11,202 nucleotides of DNA from a bacterium (GCA_012511355.1 JAAZGG010000034.1:1-11202), one strand, 5' to 3'; numbered from the stretch's first letter, positions 1-7,214 are shown. Translations and numbers: made by a program. The notes: a model not told the origin generated them from the letters alone.

Positions 1-87
1 GCCCTCGGTAGTGGTACCTCCACTCCACCCAAAGCCATCTTAGAAATCAAAGATTATTTAGAAAGGAGAGCGCAAAATGGCGAATAA
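1..87 (+). CDS. ispH: C-terminal end of a probable 4-hydroxy-3-methylbut-2-enyl diphosphate reductase (IspH), 5' part outside window
   Basis: An open frame runs in from the left edge and stops at TAA (85-87), giving 28 C-terminal residues. It contains GSGTSTPP followed by a predicted helix (AILEIKDYLERR). This resembles the C-terminus of IspH/LytB proteins, where a (T/S)xG(A/T)STP motif near the substrate pocket precedes a final helix. IspH carries out the last step of the MEP pathway, making IPP and DMAPP with an Fe-S cluster. The next gene, uppS, consumes IPP, which fits the assignment. The frame overlaps the uppS start by 11 bases, so the two are probably cotranscribed and translationally coupled. 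The identification rests on a short motif plus context; the cysteines that would prove it lie outside the window. It could be the end of an unrelated protein. Confidence 0.5.
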   Translation, partial: ALGSGTSTPPKAILEIKDYLERRAQNGE

Positions 88-799
88 ACAAGAAACACTG
101 CAACACGTCGCTCTTATTATGGACGGTAATGGCCGCTGGGCTAAACAAAGAAATCTTCCCCGCCACTTGGGTCATAAAGAAGGTTGTGAGCGCATTATTG
201 AAACCTTTGAGGTCTGTAAAAAAAGAAACATTAAGGTCTTAACCCTTTATGCTTTTTCTACGGAAAACTGGAATCGCCCCAAAGCCGAAATTCGCCATTT
301 ATTTAACTATCTAGAATCTTTCTTTAAGAAAAACATCAAGAAATTCGAAAGAGATGGCGTACGCGTTCAAGTGATGGGCGATGTCACTCGCCTCCCTCTT
401 AAAACTCAAAAAACCCTAGAAGAAGCAATCGCTAGGACTAAGGATTTTGATAATTTTGTTTTCAATATCGCTTTAAACTATGGCTCACAACAGGAATTAG
501 TCAAAGCCACTAAAGAGATTGCTAAAGAGGTTCAAGATGGAAAACTAGACATCCAAGATATAAATGAAGATACGATTTCTAAGCATCTCTATACCCACAA
601 TTTACCACCAGTTGATCTGATGATCCGCACCAGTGGTGAGTGTCGTCTTTCTAACTATCTACTCTATCAATTAGCCTATTCGGAATTTATCTTTACCGAA
701 ACCTACTGGCCCGATTTTAAGGAGAAAGAATTCGAGGCTTGCCTTGATGAATACTACAAACGTGACCGCCGTTATGGAGGTTTAAGCAAGAAGAAATAA
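77..799 (+). CDS. uppS: Isoprenyl transferase (undecaprenyl diphosphate synthase)
   Basis: This cytosolic cis-prenyltransferase adds IPP units to farnesyl diphosphate to build the C55 lipid carrier for peptidoglycan and other wall polymers. The protein has 240 residues, normal for the family. The N-terminal catalytic motif MDGNGRWA is at 15-22 with the Mg-binding Asp at 16; the ENWNRP region is at 63-68; the IPP-binding stretch RTSGE-x-RLSN is at 184-193; and YSEFIFTETYWPDF at 201-214 is followed by a terminal RRYGG. The usual NYGGR motif reads NYGSQ here (134-138), a mild variation. The start is fixed by AGGAG at 64-68, eight bases upstream, inside the end of the preceding frame. The gene ends directly before a hairpin terminator and converges on etfA. 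Function is confident; exact product chain length is inferred from the family. Confidence 0.96.
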   Translation: MANKQETLQHVALIMDGNGRWAKQRNLPRHLGHKEGCERIIETFEVCKKRNIKVLTLYAFSTENWNRPKAEIRHLFNYLESFFKKNIKKFERDGVRVQVMGDVTRLPLKTQKTLEEAIARTKDFDNFVFNIALNYGSQQELVKATKEIAKEVQDGKLDIQDINEDTISKHLYTHNLPPVDLMIRTSGECRLSNYLLYQLAYSEFIFTETYWPDFKEKEFEACLDEYYKRDRRYGGLSKKK

Positions 800-822
800 A
801 AAAAGTGGCGTTGCCACTTTTT
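800..822. terminator. Bidirectional intrinsic terminator between convergent uppS and etfA
   Basis: A perfect 10-base inverted repeat (800-809 AAAAAGTGGC, 813-822 GCCACTTTTT) encloses a three-base loop GTT. The A run on one side and the T run on the other give a GC stem followed by a U tract whichever strand is transcribed. It begins one base after the uppS stop and ends three bases before the etfA stop codon, so it can serve as terminator for both convergent transcripts. Confidence 0.9.
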
Positions 823-825
823 AGT

Positions 826-1824
826 TTACTGTTTATACTTTTTTATCTCTTCAATCAGGGCTGGTACCACCTGTTTGATATCGCCAACAATACCCACATC
901 CGCCACTTTGAAAATCGGCGCGTAGCGGTCTTTATTAATGGCGACAATGAAGTCAGATTCTTCCATTCCCGCTAAGTGTTGGATAGCCCCTGACACCCCA
1001 AGAGCAATATACAAATTGGGTCTTACGGTTTTACCGGTTTGACCGACTTGTCTTGCCTGTTCAATGGTACCACAATCAACGGAAGCTCTCGAACCAGAAA
1101 TCGTTCCATTGAGTACCTTAGCTAATTCCACCGCTAAGGGATAGGTTTCTTGACAGATACCACGACCCACCGAAACCAGAATCTTAGCATCCTCAATCCT
1201 ATCACTGGACTGAACTTTTCTAATAACCTTGACAATCTCTACTAATGATTTTGGACGATCAAGTTGGAAGGTAACATTAGTCACCGTTCCTTTTCTTTGA
1301 CTATCAGCTTCCAGCTTCTTCATAACACCCGGCCGTACCGTTGACATTTGGGGACGGTGATTAGGCGAAATAATGGTCGCCATTAAATTACCACCAAAAG
1401 CTGGTCTTGTCATAAACAAGGAGCCATCCTCTTCCACCTCTAATTTGGTGCAGTCAGCGGTTAAACCTGTTCTCAACCTTGCGGATAAGCGCGGCGCTAA
1501 ATCGCGACCAATCGAAGTCGCTCCAACCAAAATGATATTAGGCTTGCGCTCTTCAACCACCGAATAAACCGCCTGAACATAGGGTTCAGTTAAATATTCT
1601 TGCAAGTCCCTACTATCAATAACAATAACCTCATCAGCCCCGTGAGCAATTAAATCTTGAGCGGCATTCTTAATGTTGTAGCCCGCTAAGATCACGTGGA
1701 GGCTACTATGGGTCTTGTCGGCAATTTCCCGACCTTTGCCTAATAATTGATAAGATACATCTTGCACCTTCCCATCTCGGGTTTCGGCAATGACATAGAC
1801 ATTTTTATATGCACTTAATTCCAT
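826..1824 (-). CDS. etfA: Electron transfer flavoprotein, alpha subunit
   Basis: This is the large subunit of the FAD heterodimer that exchanges electrons with acyl-CoA dehydrogenases. It has 332 residues, the usual length. The N-terminal Rossmann-like domain (about 1-190) includes the conserved GATSIGRDLAPRLSARL (101-117) and RPQMSTVRPGVM (157-168). The C-terminal FAD domain carries VGQTGKTVRP (260-269), LGVSGAIQHLAGM (275-287) and AINKDRYAPIFKVADVGIVG (295-314), which bind FAD. The closest resemblance by eye is to Clostridia EtfA proteins of butyrate clusters. The segment before GQTGKTV reads CGTIEQARQ where many homologues have a tryptophan (GW) at this turn, a small departure. It follows etfB by 12 bases and its ribosome site overlaps the etfB stop. 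It is the last gene of the operon. Confidence 0.96.
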   Translation of the reverse strand: MELSAYKNVYVIAETRDGKVQDVSYQLLGKGREIADKTHSSLHVILAGYNIKNAAQDLIAHGADEVIVIDSRDLQEYLTEPYVQAVYSVVEERKPNIILVGATSIGRDLAPRLSARLRTGLTADCTKLEVEEDGSLFMTRPAFGGNLMATIISPNHRPQMSTVRPGVMKKLEADSQRKGTVTNVTFQLDRPKSLVEIVKVIRKVQSSDRIEDAKILVSVGRGICQETYPLAVELAKVLNGTISGSRASVDCGTIEQARQVGQTGKTVRPNLYIALGVSGAIQHLAGMEESDFIVAINKDRYAPIFKVADVGIVGDIKQVVPALIEEIKKYKQ

Positions 1825-1830
1825 TATTCT

Positions 1831-1839
1831 ACCCTCCTA
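1831..1839 (-). promoter_or_regulatory. Ribosome binding site of etfA fused to the etfB stop codon
   Basis: On the - strand the bases read TAGGAGGGT, so the TAG stop of etfB forms the 5' part of the Shine-Dalgarno sequence of etfA, six bases before its ATG. This arrangement suggests translational coupling and similar output of the two ETF subunits. It also fixes the etfA start. Confidence 0.8.
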
Positions 1840-2628
1840 TAAAAGATTTTTGTCAATTAGGGCTTCCAAGATTAATTTGGCCCCTTCAGCGGCACTGACA
1901 TTATCGTAAGTGTGTCCTGCGGCCTTTAATTGTTTACCAAAGGATTGTTTGACTTGAGTGGGAGAGCCCTTTAAACCTAAAGTTGTCACATCAACATCAA
2001 TTTTATCAGCACTCCAGATTTCAACTTCCATTTCTCTAAAGGCTTTTAAAATGCCAGCAACACTCATATAACGCGGCTCAACTTCTTCACCAAGCACGGT
2101 TAAAACAACAGGTGTCTTAACCCTTAAAACATAACTGCGATCTTCCACTTTTCTAGTAACAAGACAAGTGCCATCCTCTTTATATTCTAAAGATTTCACA
2201 TAAGAAACTTGTGGTAGATCTAATAACTCGGCCGTCTCTGGTCCAACTTGCGCGGTATCGCCATCAATCGCCTGCCGACCCATAATTATAATGTCATAGG
2301 GTTCTAATTTTCTTATAGCTCCAGCTAGCGCACTAGAGGTAGCTAAAGTATCCGCACCGGCAAATTTAAAATCACTTAAAAGAATACCGCGATCGGCCCC
2401 CATCGCAAAGGCTTCACGAATGATCTCTGTCGCCTGCATCGGCCCCATAGAAAGGACAACAACTTCCGCACCATACTTATCCTTAAGCTGTAAAGCGACT
2501 TCTAAACCCGCCTTATCATCAGGATTCATAATGCTAGGTACGCCTTCACGAATCAAGGTGCCTTTAACTGGATCAATTTTGATTTCCGTTGTATCAGGAA
2601 CTTGTTTTAAACAACAAATAACACGCAT
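1837..2628 (-). CDS. etfB: Electron transfer flavoprotein, beta subunit (bifurcating-type)
   Basis: This small ETF subunit has 263 residues, a normal length. It opens with CLKQVPDTTEIKIDP (6-20) and GTLIREGVPSIMNPDDK (23-39). VVVLSMGPMQA (56-66), FAGADTLATS (89-98) and GRQAIDGDTAQVGP (117-130) follow; these are nucleotide/FAD-contacting stretches of the family. The C-terminal arm has LGLKGSPTQVKQSF (217-230), which wraps EtfA. This overall pattern matches EtfB proteins of electron-bifurcating Bcd-EtfAB complexes in butyrate-forming Clostridia and Negativicutes, where NADH is oxidised while crotonyl-CoA and ferredoxin are reduced. That bifurcation happens here is inferred from resemblance, not shown. 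It lies 12 bases after the acyl-CoA dehydrogenase gene and 12 before etfA, in the standard order bcd-etfB-etfA. Confidence 0.96.
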   Translation of the reverse strand: MRVICCLKQVPDTTEIKIDPVKGTLIREGVPSIMNPDDKAGLEVALQLKDKYGAEVVVLSMGPMQATEIIREAFAMGADRGILLSDFKFAGADTLATSSALAGAIRKLEPYDIIIMGRQAIDGDTAQVGPETAELLDLPQVSYVKSLEYKEDGTCLVTRKVEDRSYVLRVKTPVVLTVLGEEVEPRYMSVAGILKAFREMEVEIWSADKIDVDVTTLGLKGSPTQVKQSFGKQLKAAGHTYDNVSAAEGAKLILEALIDKNLL

Positions 2629-2635
2629 TTTCTTG

Positions 2636-2643
2636 TCCTCCTA
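2636..2643 (-). promoter_or_regulatory. Ribosome binding site of etfB fused to the dehydrogenase stop codon
   Basis: The - strand reads TAGGAGGA, in which the TAG stop of the acyl-CoA dehydrogenase is also the start of the Shine-Dalgarno sequence for etfB, seven bases from its ATG. The same design recurs at the etfB-etfA junction, which points to coupled translation of the three-subunit complex. Confidence 0.8.
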
Positions 2644-3777
2644 TCGTAAGATGGCCCCAGCGATAACCATTCTTTGAACCTCGCTAGTTCCTTCATAAAT
2701 TTCTGTAATCTTCGCATCGCGCATCATCCTCTCAATTGGATAATCGCGAGTATAACCATAGCCACCGAAGAGCTGTAAGCACTTAGTGGTAACTTCCATC
2801 GCCACTTCAGCACCAACTAATTTAGCCATCGCGGCTTTAAGACTTAAATCTTTAAGTTTCTGCTCTTTAGCTTCCGCGGCTTGTTCGACAAGCAAGGCGG
2901 CTGCCTGTGTCTTCGCGTAAAGCGAAGCTAGAACAAATTGAGTATTTTGGAAAGCGGCAATTGGCCGATTGAACTGTTTTCTTTCCTTGACATATTTGAT
3001 GGTCTCGTTGATGGCGCCTTCCGCAATACCAACGGCTTGAGCGGCAATGCCAACCCGGCCGCCATCTAAGGTCTTCATAGCAATAGAGAACCCTTGACCA
3101 ACTTTACCAAGTAAGGCCTCTTTTCCTAAATGCACATTATCAAATATTAATTCACAGGTAGAAGAGCCTCTAATTCCCATCTTGTTTTCGGGTTTACCAA
3201 CCGTAAAGCCTGGGGTTCCTCTCTCTAAAATAAAGGCGGTGATGCTCTTAACACCAATATTGCGATCGGTCATGGCAAAAATGATAAAGACATCCGCATA
3301 ACCGGCATTGGTAATAAAGATTTTAGAACCATTAAAAATCCAACCATCCTCTACCTCAGTAGCTAATGTTTGCTGACCCGAAGCATCGGTTCCCGCATTA
3401 GGCTCAGTTAAGCCGAAGGCTCCTACATGTTCCCCACTGCATAACTTAGGTAGATACTTAGCCTTTTGTTCAGGTGTCCCATACTCTAAAATTGGGGTCA
3501 CACAAAGAGAGAAGTGGGCCGATAAGATAACCCCTGTGCTCGCACAAGCACTGGAAATCTTTCTTACGGCATGTGCATACATGGGAACACTAGCTCCTGC
3601 ACCCCCATACTCTTTAGGAACACAGATACCCATTAGACCAATCTCACCCATCTTTTTAACGGTATCAACGGGGAAAATCTCTAATTCATCGACTTCAGCG
3701 GCCCGAGGTTTGACTTCCGTTTCTACAAACTCATCGAGCAATTTCTCATAGAGTTTAAATTCTGCTGTTTTTTCCAT
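2641..3777 (-). CDS. bcd: Short-chain acyl-CoA dehydrogenase (butyryl-CoA dehydrogenase type)
   Basis: This FAD enzyme interconverts a short saturated acyl-CoA and its trans-2-enoyl-CoA, passing electrons to or from EtfAB. It has 378 residues, close to the roughly 380 of bacterial butyryl-CoA dehydrogenases. The N-terminal helical domain ends near 115; the middle beta domain carries the FAD/substrate signature FGLTEPNAGTDASGQQ (121-136) and FITNAGYAD (154-162); the C-terminal helical domain contains RKQFNRPIAAFQ (266-277), LQLFGGYGYTRDYPIER (334-350) and the catalytic-base region ITEIYEGTSEVQR (357-369), with the predicted base at Glu362. The position of this Glu in the YEGTSE motif is that of MCAD, SCAD and Bcd, not of isovaleryl-CoA dehydrogenase. 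Neighbouring etfB-etfA and a hydratase support a butyryl/crotonyl-CoA role, but branched or slightly longer substrates cannot be excluded. Confidence 0.94.
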   Translation of the reverse strand: MEKTAEFKLYEKLLDEFVETEVKPRAAEVDELEIFPVDTVKKMGEIGLMGICVPKEYGGAGASVPMYAHAVRKISSACASTGVILSAHFSLCVTPILEYGTPEQKAKYLPKLCSGEHVGAFGLTEPNAGTDASGQQTLATEVEDGWIFNGSKIFITNAGYADVFIIFAMTDRNIGVKSITAFILERGTPGFTVGKPENKMGIRGSSTCELIFDNVHLGKEALLGKVGQGFSIAMKTLDGGRVGIAAQAVGIAEGAINETIKYVKERKQFNRPIAAFQNTQFVLASLYAKTQAAALLVEQAAEAKEQKLKDLSLKAAMAKLVGAEVAMEVTTKCLQLFGGYGYTRDYPIERMMRDAKITEIYEGTSEVQRMVIAGAILR

Positions 3778-3798
3778 AAAACTGTCTCCTTTTCTAAA

Positions 3799-4197
3799 CT
3801 ATTTGTATAAAACTGTCGCTTCACCAGTAGTAACCACTTTACCAAGCTGATTAACACATTCGGTTTTTAAAGTATAGATGTGTTTTTCCTCATTGGCAGC
3901 AATGATCTCTACCGTGGTAGTGATAGTATCGCCAAGATAAACAGGCTTTAAGAATTTTAGGCTCTGACCTAAATAAATTGTCCCCTGCCCTGGCAATTGA
4001 TTGCCTAAAACCGCGGAAATATAACCAGCGGAAATAATACCATGGGCAATTCTTCTACCAAACATCGATTTGGCGGCAAACGCCTCATCTAAATGCACGG
4101 GATTGCAATCACCAGAGACCTTGGCAAACATCTCGACATCTTCGGCAGTAACGGTTCTTGCCATACTGTCCTTCATACCAATTTTTAATTCTTTCAT
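3799..4197 (-). CDS. MaoC-type (R)-specific enoyl-CoA hydratase (PhaJ-like)
   Basis: This single hot-dog-fold protein of 132 residues is probably a cytosolic dimer that hydrates trans-2-enoyl-CoA to (R)-3-hydroxyacyl-CoA, or the reverse. The hydratase-2 motif SGDCNPVHLDEAFA spans 28-41; Asp30 and His35 match the catalytic Asp and His of PhaJ in spacing and position. FGRRIAHGIISAGYISAVLG (46-65) is the typical following helix. LGDTITTTVEI (88-98) lies in the second half of the sheet. Length and motif fit PhaJ rather than the two-domain eukaryotic hydratase 2. It lies 21 bases upstream of the acyl-CoA dehydrogenase gene, so it likely supplies or consumes crotonyl-CoA-like intermediates. Most butyrate operons use a crotonase (S-specific) here. 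Substrate length is not readable from sequence. Confidence 0.9.
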   Translation of the reverse strand: MKELKIGMKDSMARTVTAEDVEMFAKVSGDCNPVHLDEAFAAKSMFGRRIAHGIISAGYISAVLGNQLPGQGTIYLGQSLKFLKPVYLGDTITTTVEIIAANEEKHIYTLKTECVNQLGKVVTTGEATVLYK

Positions 4198-4218
4198 AAA
4201 CTTCCCCTCACTTTTTAT

Positions 4219-5040
4219 TTATAAATTTTTAATAATAAAGCCTAACATTATTGAACTCAGTATCCCTGGCTGCTCAAGAATAGGCACATGCCCACTATGT
4301 GGGAAAACGGCAAATTCACAATTAGGGATATTTTGATAGATAATCTCACTGAATTTTTGAGGCTTTAAGATATCATTCTGCCCACAAACAACTAGGGTTG
4401 GACATTTAATGTTCTTTAAAATATCCGTCATATAAACATCTTGAACAAAGGTATCGTAGAGGATTTTTTGACCATCATAATAACTCTTGTCTAAGGCCTT
4501 AAAACCCTTACCTCGCTCTAATAACATCGCTCGCTCTTTCTTTAAAAAGTCGGGGCCGTAGATAGCTGGAGCCATGACCCAAAAGAAAGTCTCTCCATCA
4601 CCAATATCACAAAGAGCCTTCCAACTGAGAACAAAGTTTTTACAGACCTCATCGAATTCTGAGATAGAATCAATAATCGTTAGGGTTTGAACATACTCGG
4701 GAAAAAGGCTAGCAAACTTCATGCCCACCTCTCCACCATAGGAGATGCCGGCGATATTGACTTTCTTTAAACCCAAGAAATCAAACAATTCTTTAGCTTC
4801 CTCGGCATGTTCTTTAAAAGAATAAATACCGCTTTCGGGCACGGGTTTAGCCGACTTCATCTGACCTTTAAAATCATGGCAGACAATCTTAAAACCCGCC
4901 TTCTCAAAAATGGGAACACATAAGTCCCAACTATTAGTTGAGGCCATCACTCCGTTGAAAAAGGCAATTACCTTATCGGATTTAAGATCACCTTTGACTT
5001 CGTAATAGAGTTCTATACCTTTTTTGGTTTTAAAAATCAT
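4219..5040 (-). CDS. Alpha/beta hydrolase, second of a tandem pair
   Basis: This 273-residue soluble alpha/beta-hydrolase-fold protein has a complete predicted triad: nucleophile Ser100 in GISYGG (98-103), acid Asp223 in CGQNDILKP (219-227), and His251 in PHSGHVP (247-253). The oxyanion-side loop reads FFNGVMASTNSW (27-38), with NG where many relatives have HG. A lid-like region with aromatic residues lies at about 125-200. It has no signal peptide. It is a paralogue of the next upstream gene, sharing length, the NG loop, LKKVN-x-x-GISYG and overall layout. Genes of this fold include esterases, thioesterases and C-C hydrolases, and the sequence does not say which. Its place between the CoA-transferase and the hydratase suggests a small acyl ester or acyl-CoA as substrate; this is inference only. 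Confidence 0.85.
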   Translation of the reverse strand: MIFKTKKGIELYYEVKGDLKSDKVIAFFNGVMASTNSWDLCVPIFEKAGFKIVCHDFKGQMKSAKPVPESGIYSFKEHAEEAKELFDFLGLKKVNIAGISYGGEVGMKFASLFPEYVQTLTIIDSISEFDEVCKNFVLSWKALCDIGDGETFFWVMAPAIYGPDFLKKERAMLLERGKGFKALDKSYYDGQKILYDTFVQDVYMTDILKNIKCPTLVVCGQNDILKPQKFSEIIYQNIPNCEFAVFPHSGHVPILEQPGILSSIMLGFIIKNL

Positions 5041-5061
5041 TTTTCCCCCTCTTTCTCAATG

Positions 5062-5883
5062 TTAAACTTTATATTCTTCAGTAACTGTATTGATAAAACC
5101 TAAGGCTAGAGTCGAAAATAAGATGGGTTTTTCATACATTGAAGCATGACCCACATCGGGTATTTTGACATAAAAGCCGTTTTTAATACTCTTGAGTAAC
5201 TGTTCTTGATTAGCAAGTGGCGTTAAATAATCCTGCTCCGCCCCAATGATTAAAGTGGGCGCTTTTAAATCCTTTAAAAGAGGACGCACATCGTAATTAG
5301 AAGAACTCTTAGTAAGCCTAATCATCGCATCCGTAAAGTTTTTATCACTAAAGAGCGGGAACAAAATCTTTTCCCGATTGCGCATCCAATCAAGACGCCC
5401 TTCGTAGAAGGTTGGCGAATAGATAATAGGAATCGCCGTATAGTAGTAATGCTCGCCTTTTCCGGTCTCGGCCGCCATATTCCAGGCTTTGCCAATATCA
5501 TCTAACCAGGGCGTGGTATAAGCACAGGTATTGAAAAGCACGAGCTTATCGACATATTCTTGATAACGGCAAGCGAATTCTAAAGCGACTTCCACACCAT
5601 AAGAAATACCAACTAAATTAACTTTTTTAAGTTTTAGTTCATCACATAAGGCCTTAAGAACTCTAACTTGAATATCGTGATCATAGGGGAATAAGTCGGC
5701 AATCTTACAACTCTGCCCCTGATCTAAAAAATCTACGAGAATCAGCTGATTATGGCAAGAAAAGTCCTCAATAAAAGGTACCCAACTCTTAGTTGACATC
5801 ATAATGCCATTTAAGATGATCACGGGTTTTCCTTGACCATAGACTTCATAGTAAACTTCTTTGTTCTGAAAATTAAACTTCAT
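5062..5883 (-). CDS. Alpha/beta hydrolase, first of a tandem pair
   Basis: This is a 273-residue soluble alpha/beta hydrolase. The predicted triad is Ser94 in GISYG (92-96), Asp218 in AEQDYLTP (215-222) and His246 in PDVGHAS (242-248). The strand before the oxyanion loop ends in ILNGIMMSTKSW (23-34), and DFLDQGQSCK (51-60) is the usual D-x-x-x-x-G-x-S stretch. The lid region (about 118-195) is rich in Tyr and Trp and diverges most from the downstream paralogue, so the two probably differ in substrate. It starts two bases after the CoA-transferase stop, the tightest junction in this operon. Thioesterase or carboxylesterase activity on short acyl groups is plausible from context but unproven. 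Confidence 0.85.
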   Translation of the reverse strand: MKFNFQNKEVYYEVYGQGKPVIILNGIMMSTKSWVPFIEDFSCHNQLILVDFLDQGQSCKIADLFPYDHDIQVRVLKALCDELKLKKVNLVGISYGVEVALEFACRYQEYVDKLVLFNTCAYTTPWLDDIGKAWNMAAETGKGEHYYYTAIPIIYSPTFYEGRLDWMRNREKILFPLFSDKNFTDAMIRLTKSSSNYDVRPLLKDLKAPTLIIGAEQDYLTPLANQEQLLKSIKNGFYVKIPDVGHASMYEKPILFSTLALGFINTVTEEYKV

Positions 5884-5885
5884 AA

Positions 5886-7214
5886 TTAATCCTCATCATC
5901 AAGATTGCCAATAATGCCATATTCTACAGCTTCTTGATATAATTGCTCTCTAAACTTGGGATGGGCGATGGAAATAAGGGCTAAAACACGTTCTTTAACA
6001 TTTAAACCCCAGAGATTTACCATGCCGTATTCAGTCACAATGTAATGAACATCTTGCCTTTGTAAAGTGACAATTGCCCCCGGTCTTAACTGGCTGACAA
6101 TCTTAGAAACTTCTTCTCTTTCACCCGTCTTGGGATTTTTAACCATCGCGGTTGAATATAGACAAATAAAGGCTCGGCCGCCTTTTGAAAGTTGAGCACC
6201 AATTGCTGTATCGGCTTGACCACCCGCCCCACTAAATTGTCTAGACCCAATGGATTCCGAACAGACTTGACCTGTTAAATCAACTTCTAAAGCGGTATTA
6301 ATGGAAACTTGATTATCGTTTTGGGCGATGACATGAGGATCATTAACATAACAACCGTCCAATAAGGAAACGGCGGGGTTATCATCCACAAAATCGTATA
6401 ATTCTCTAGTCCCCACAATCATGGTGGTAACTGCCTTACCAGGGTGTAAATTCTTCTTGCTGTTATCAACGACACCAGCCTTCATTAATCTCATTAGCCC
6501 CGTTGTCAAGAGTTCGGTATGAACACCTAAATGTTTCTTGTTAGCTAAAGCCGCACATACGGCATCAGGAATGCCCCCAATACCAATTTGAATGCAATCA
6601 CCATCACGGATCTGGGAAGCGATATAGTCACCGATAATTTTATCCTTCTCACTAAAAGTACCTTCAGGGACAATAGGTGGTTGATAATCAACTTCGATAA
6701 AGTAATCTACTTCATCAACTTTAACTAAACAATCCCCCCAGGTTCTTGGATAATTGGGATTAACCTCTAAAATGACTAGTTTTGCCGCCGCCAATATTCT
6801 TTTCTCATAGGTGTTAGAAAGCGATAAAGATACATAACCATGCTTATCGGGAAGTGAACAAACACCTATAAAAAGATCAGGATGAGGAACGTGATGTAGA
6901 CGCCTAATGGCTGCAAAATGCAAGTGGTTAGGAATAAAAGACACGTTGCCATTGGGATGAGCTTTCCTAAGCGGTGGTGAATAAAACCAGCCATCACAAG
7001 CAAAGGAATGCCGGTATTTACGATCTAAATAAGCAAGATCGCTGAAAGGTAGGCAGTTGGTGATCTTCACGTTCTTAACGCGGTCAGCAATACTTGGTAA
7101 AGCCCCCATGAAGGCTCTAGCCTCGCCGCCACCTAAACCCGTCACGATGTGATAATCGGATTTAACAAACGATAAAGCCTTTTCTAATGTGATAATCTTG
7201 TCTTGATAGTTCAT
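5886..7214 (-). CDS. Acetyl-CoA hydrolase/transferase family CoA-transferase (butyryl-CoA:acetate or 4-hydroxybutyrate CoA-transferase type)
   Basis: This protein of 442 residues matches the length of the 4-hydroxybutyrate/butyryl-CoA:acetate CoA-transferase group. The first domain (about 1-180) contains GLGGGEARAF (26-35). The second begins with the glycine-rich CoA-binding loop IGIGGIPDAV (210-219), then GVHTELL (230-236), where Glu234 corresponds to the catalytic Glu that forms the glutamyl-CoA thioester in AbfT-like enzymes, then LHPGKAV (256-262) and LYDFVDDNP (272-280). ALEVDLTGQVCSESIG (308-323) and GAGGQADT (329-336) complete the family signature. Expected reaction: acyl-CoA plus acetate gives free acid plus acetyl-CoA, or the reverse for activation. 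After HTE, the residues are LLTT where many relatives have M-x-S/V-D. It is the first gene of the downstream operon, with a strong AAGGAGGGAG site (7221-7230). The acyl substrate is not certain. Confidence 0.92.
   Translation of the reverse strand: MNYQDKIITLEKALSFVKSDYHIVTGLGGGEARAFMGALPSIADRVKNVKITNCLPFSDLAYLDRKYRHSFACDGWFYSPPLRKAHPNGNVSFIPNHLHFAAIRRLHHVPHPDLFIGVCSLPDKHGYVSLSLSNTYEKRILAAAKLVILEVNPNYPRTWGDCLVKVDEVDYFIEVDYQPPIVPEGTFSEKDKIIGDYIASQIRDGDCIQIGIGGIPDAVCAALANKKHLGVHTELLTTGLMRLMKAGVVDNSKKNLHPGKAVTTMIVGTRELYDFVDDNPAVSLLDGCYVNDPHVIAQNDNQVSINTALEVDLTGQVCSESIGSRQFSGAGGQADTAIGAQLSKGGRAFICLYSTAMVKNPKTGEREEVSKIVSQLRPGAIVTLQRQDVHYIVTEYGMVNLWGLNVKERVLALISIAHPKFREQLYQEAVEYGIIGNLDDED

Noticed and set aside
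7..30. GTGGTACC with a small AGTGG/CCACT stem, resembling a T-box antiterminator core
   Set aside because: It lies inside an open coding frame ending just after the uppS start; there is no terminator stem or leader around it, and uppS is not a T-box type gene.
1373..1567. Open frames on the + strand opposite etfA, and similar ones opposite etfB, the dehydrogenase, livK, livF and livG
   Set aside because: They lie wholly within well-supported genes, lack ribosome sites and encode no recognisable domain; they are shadows of the coding strand.
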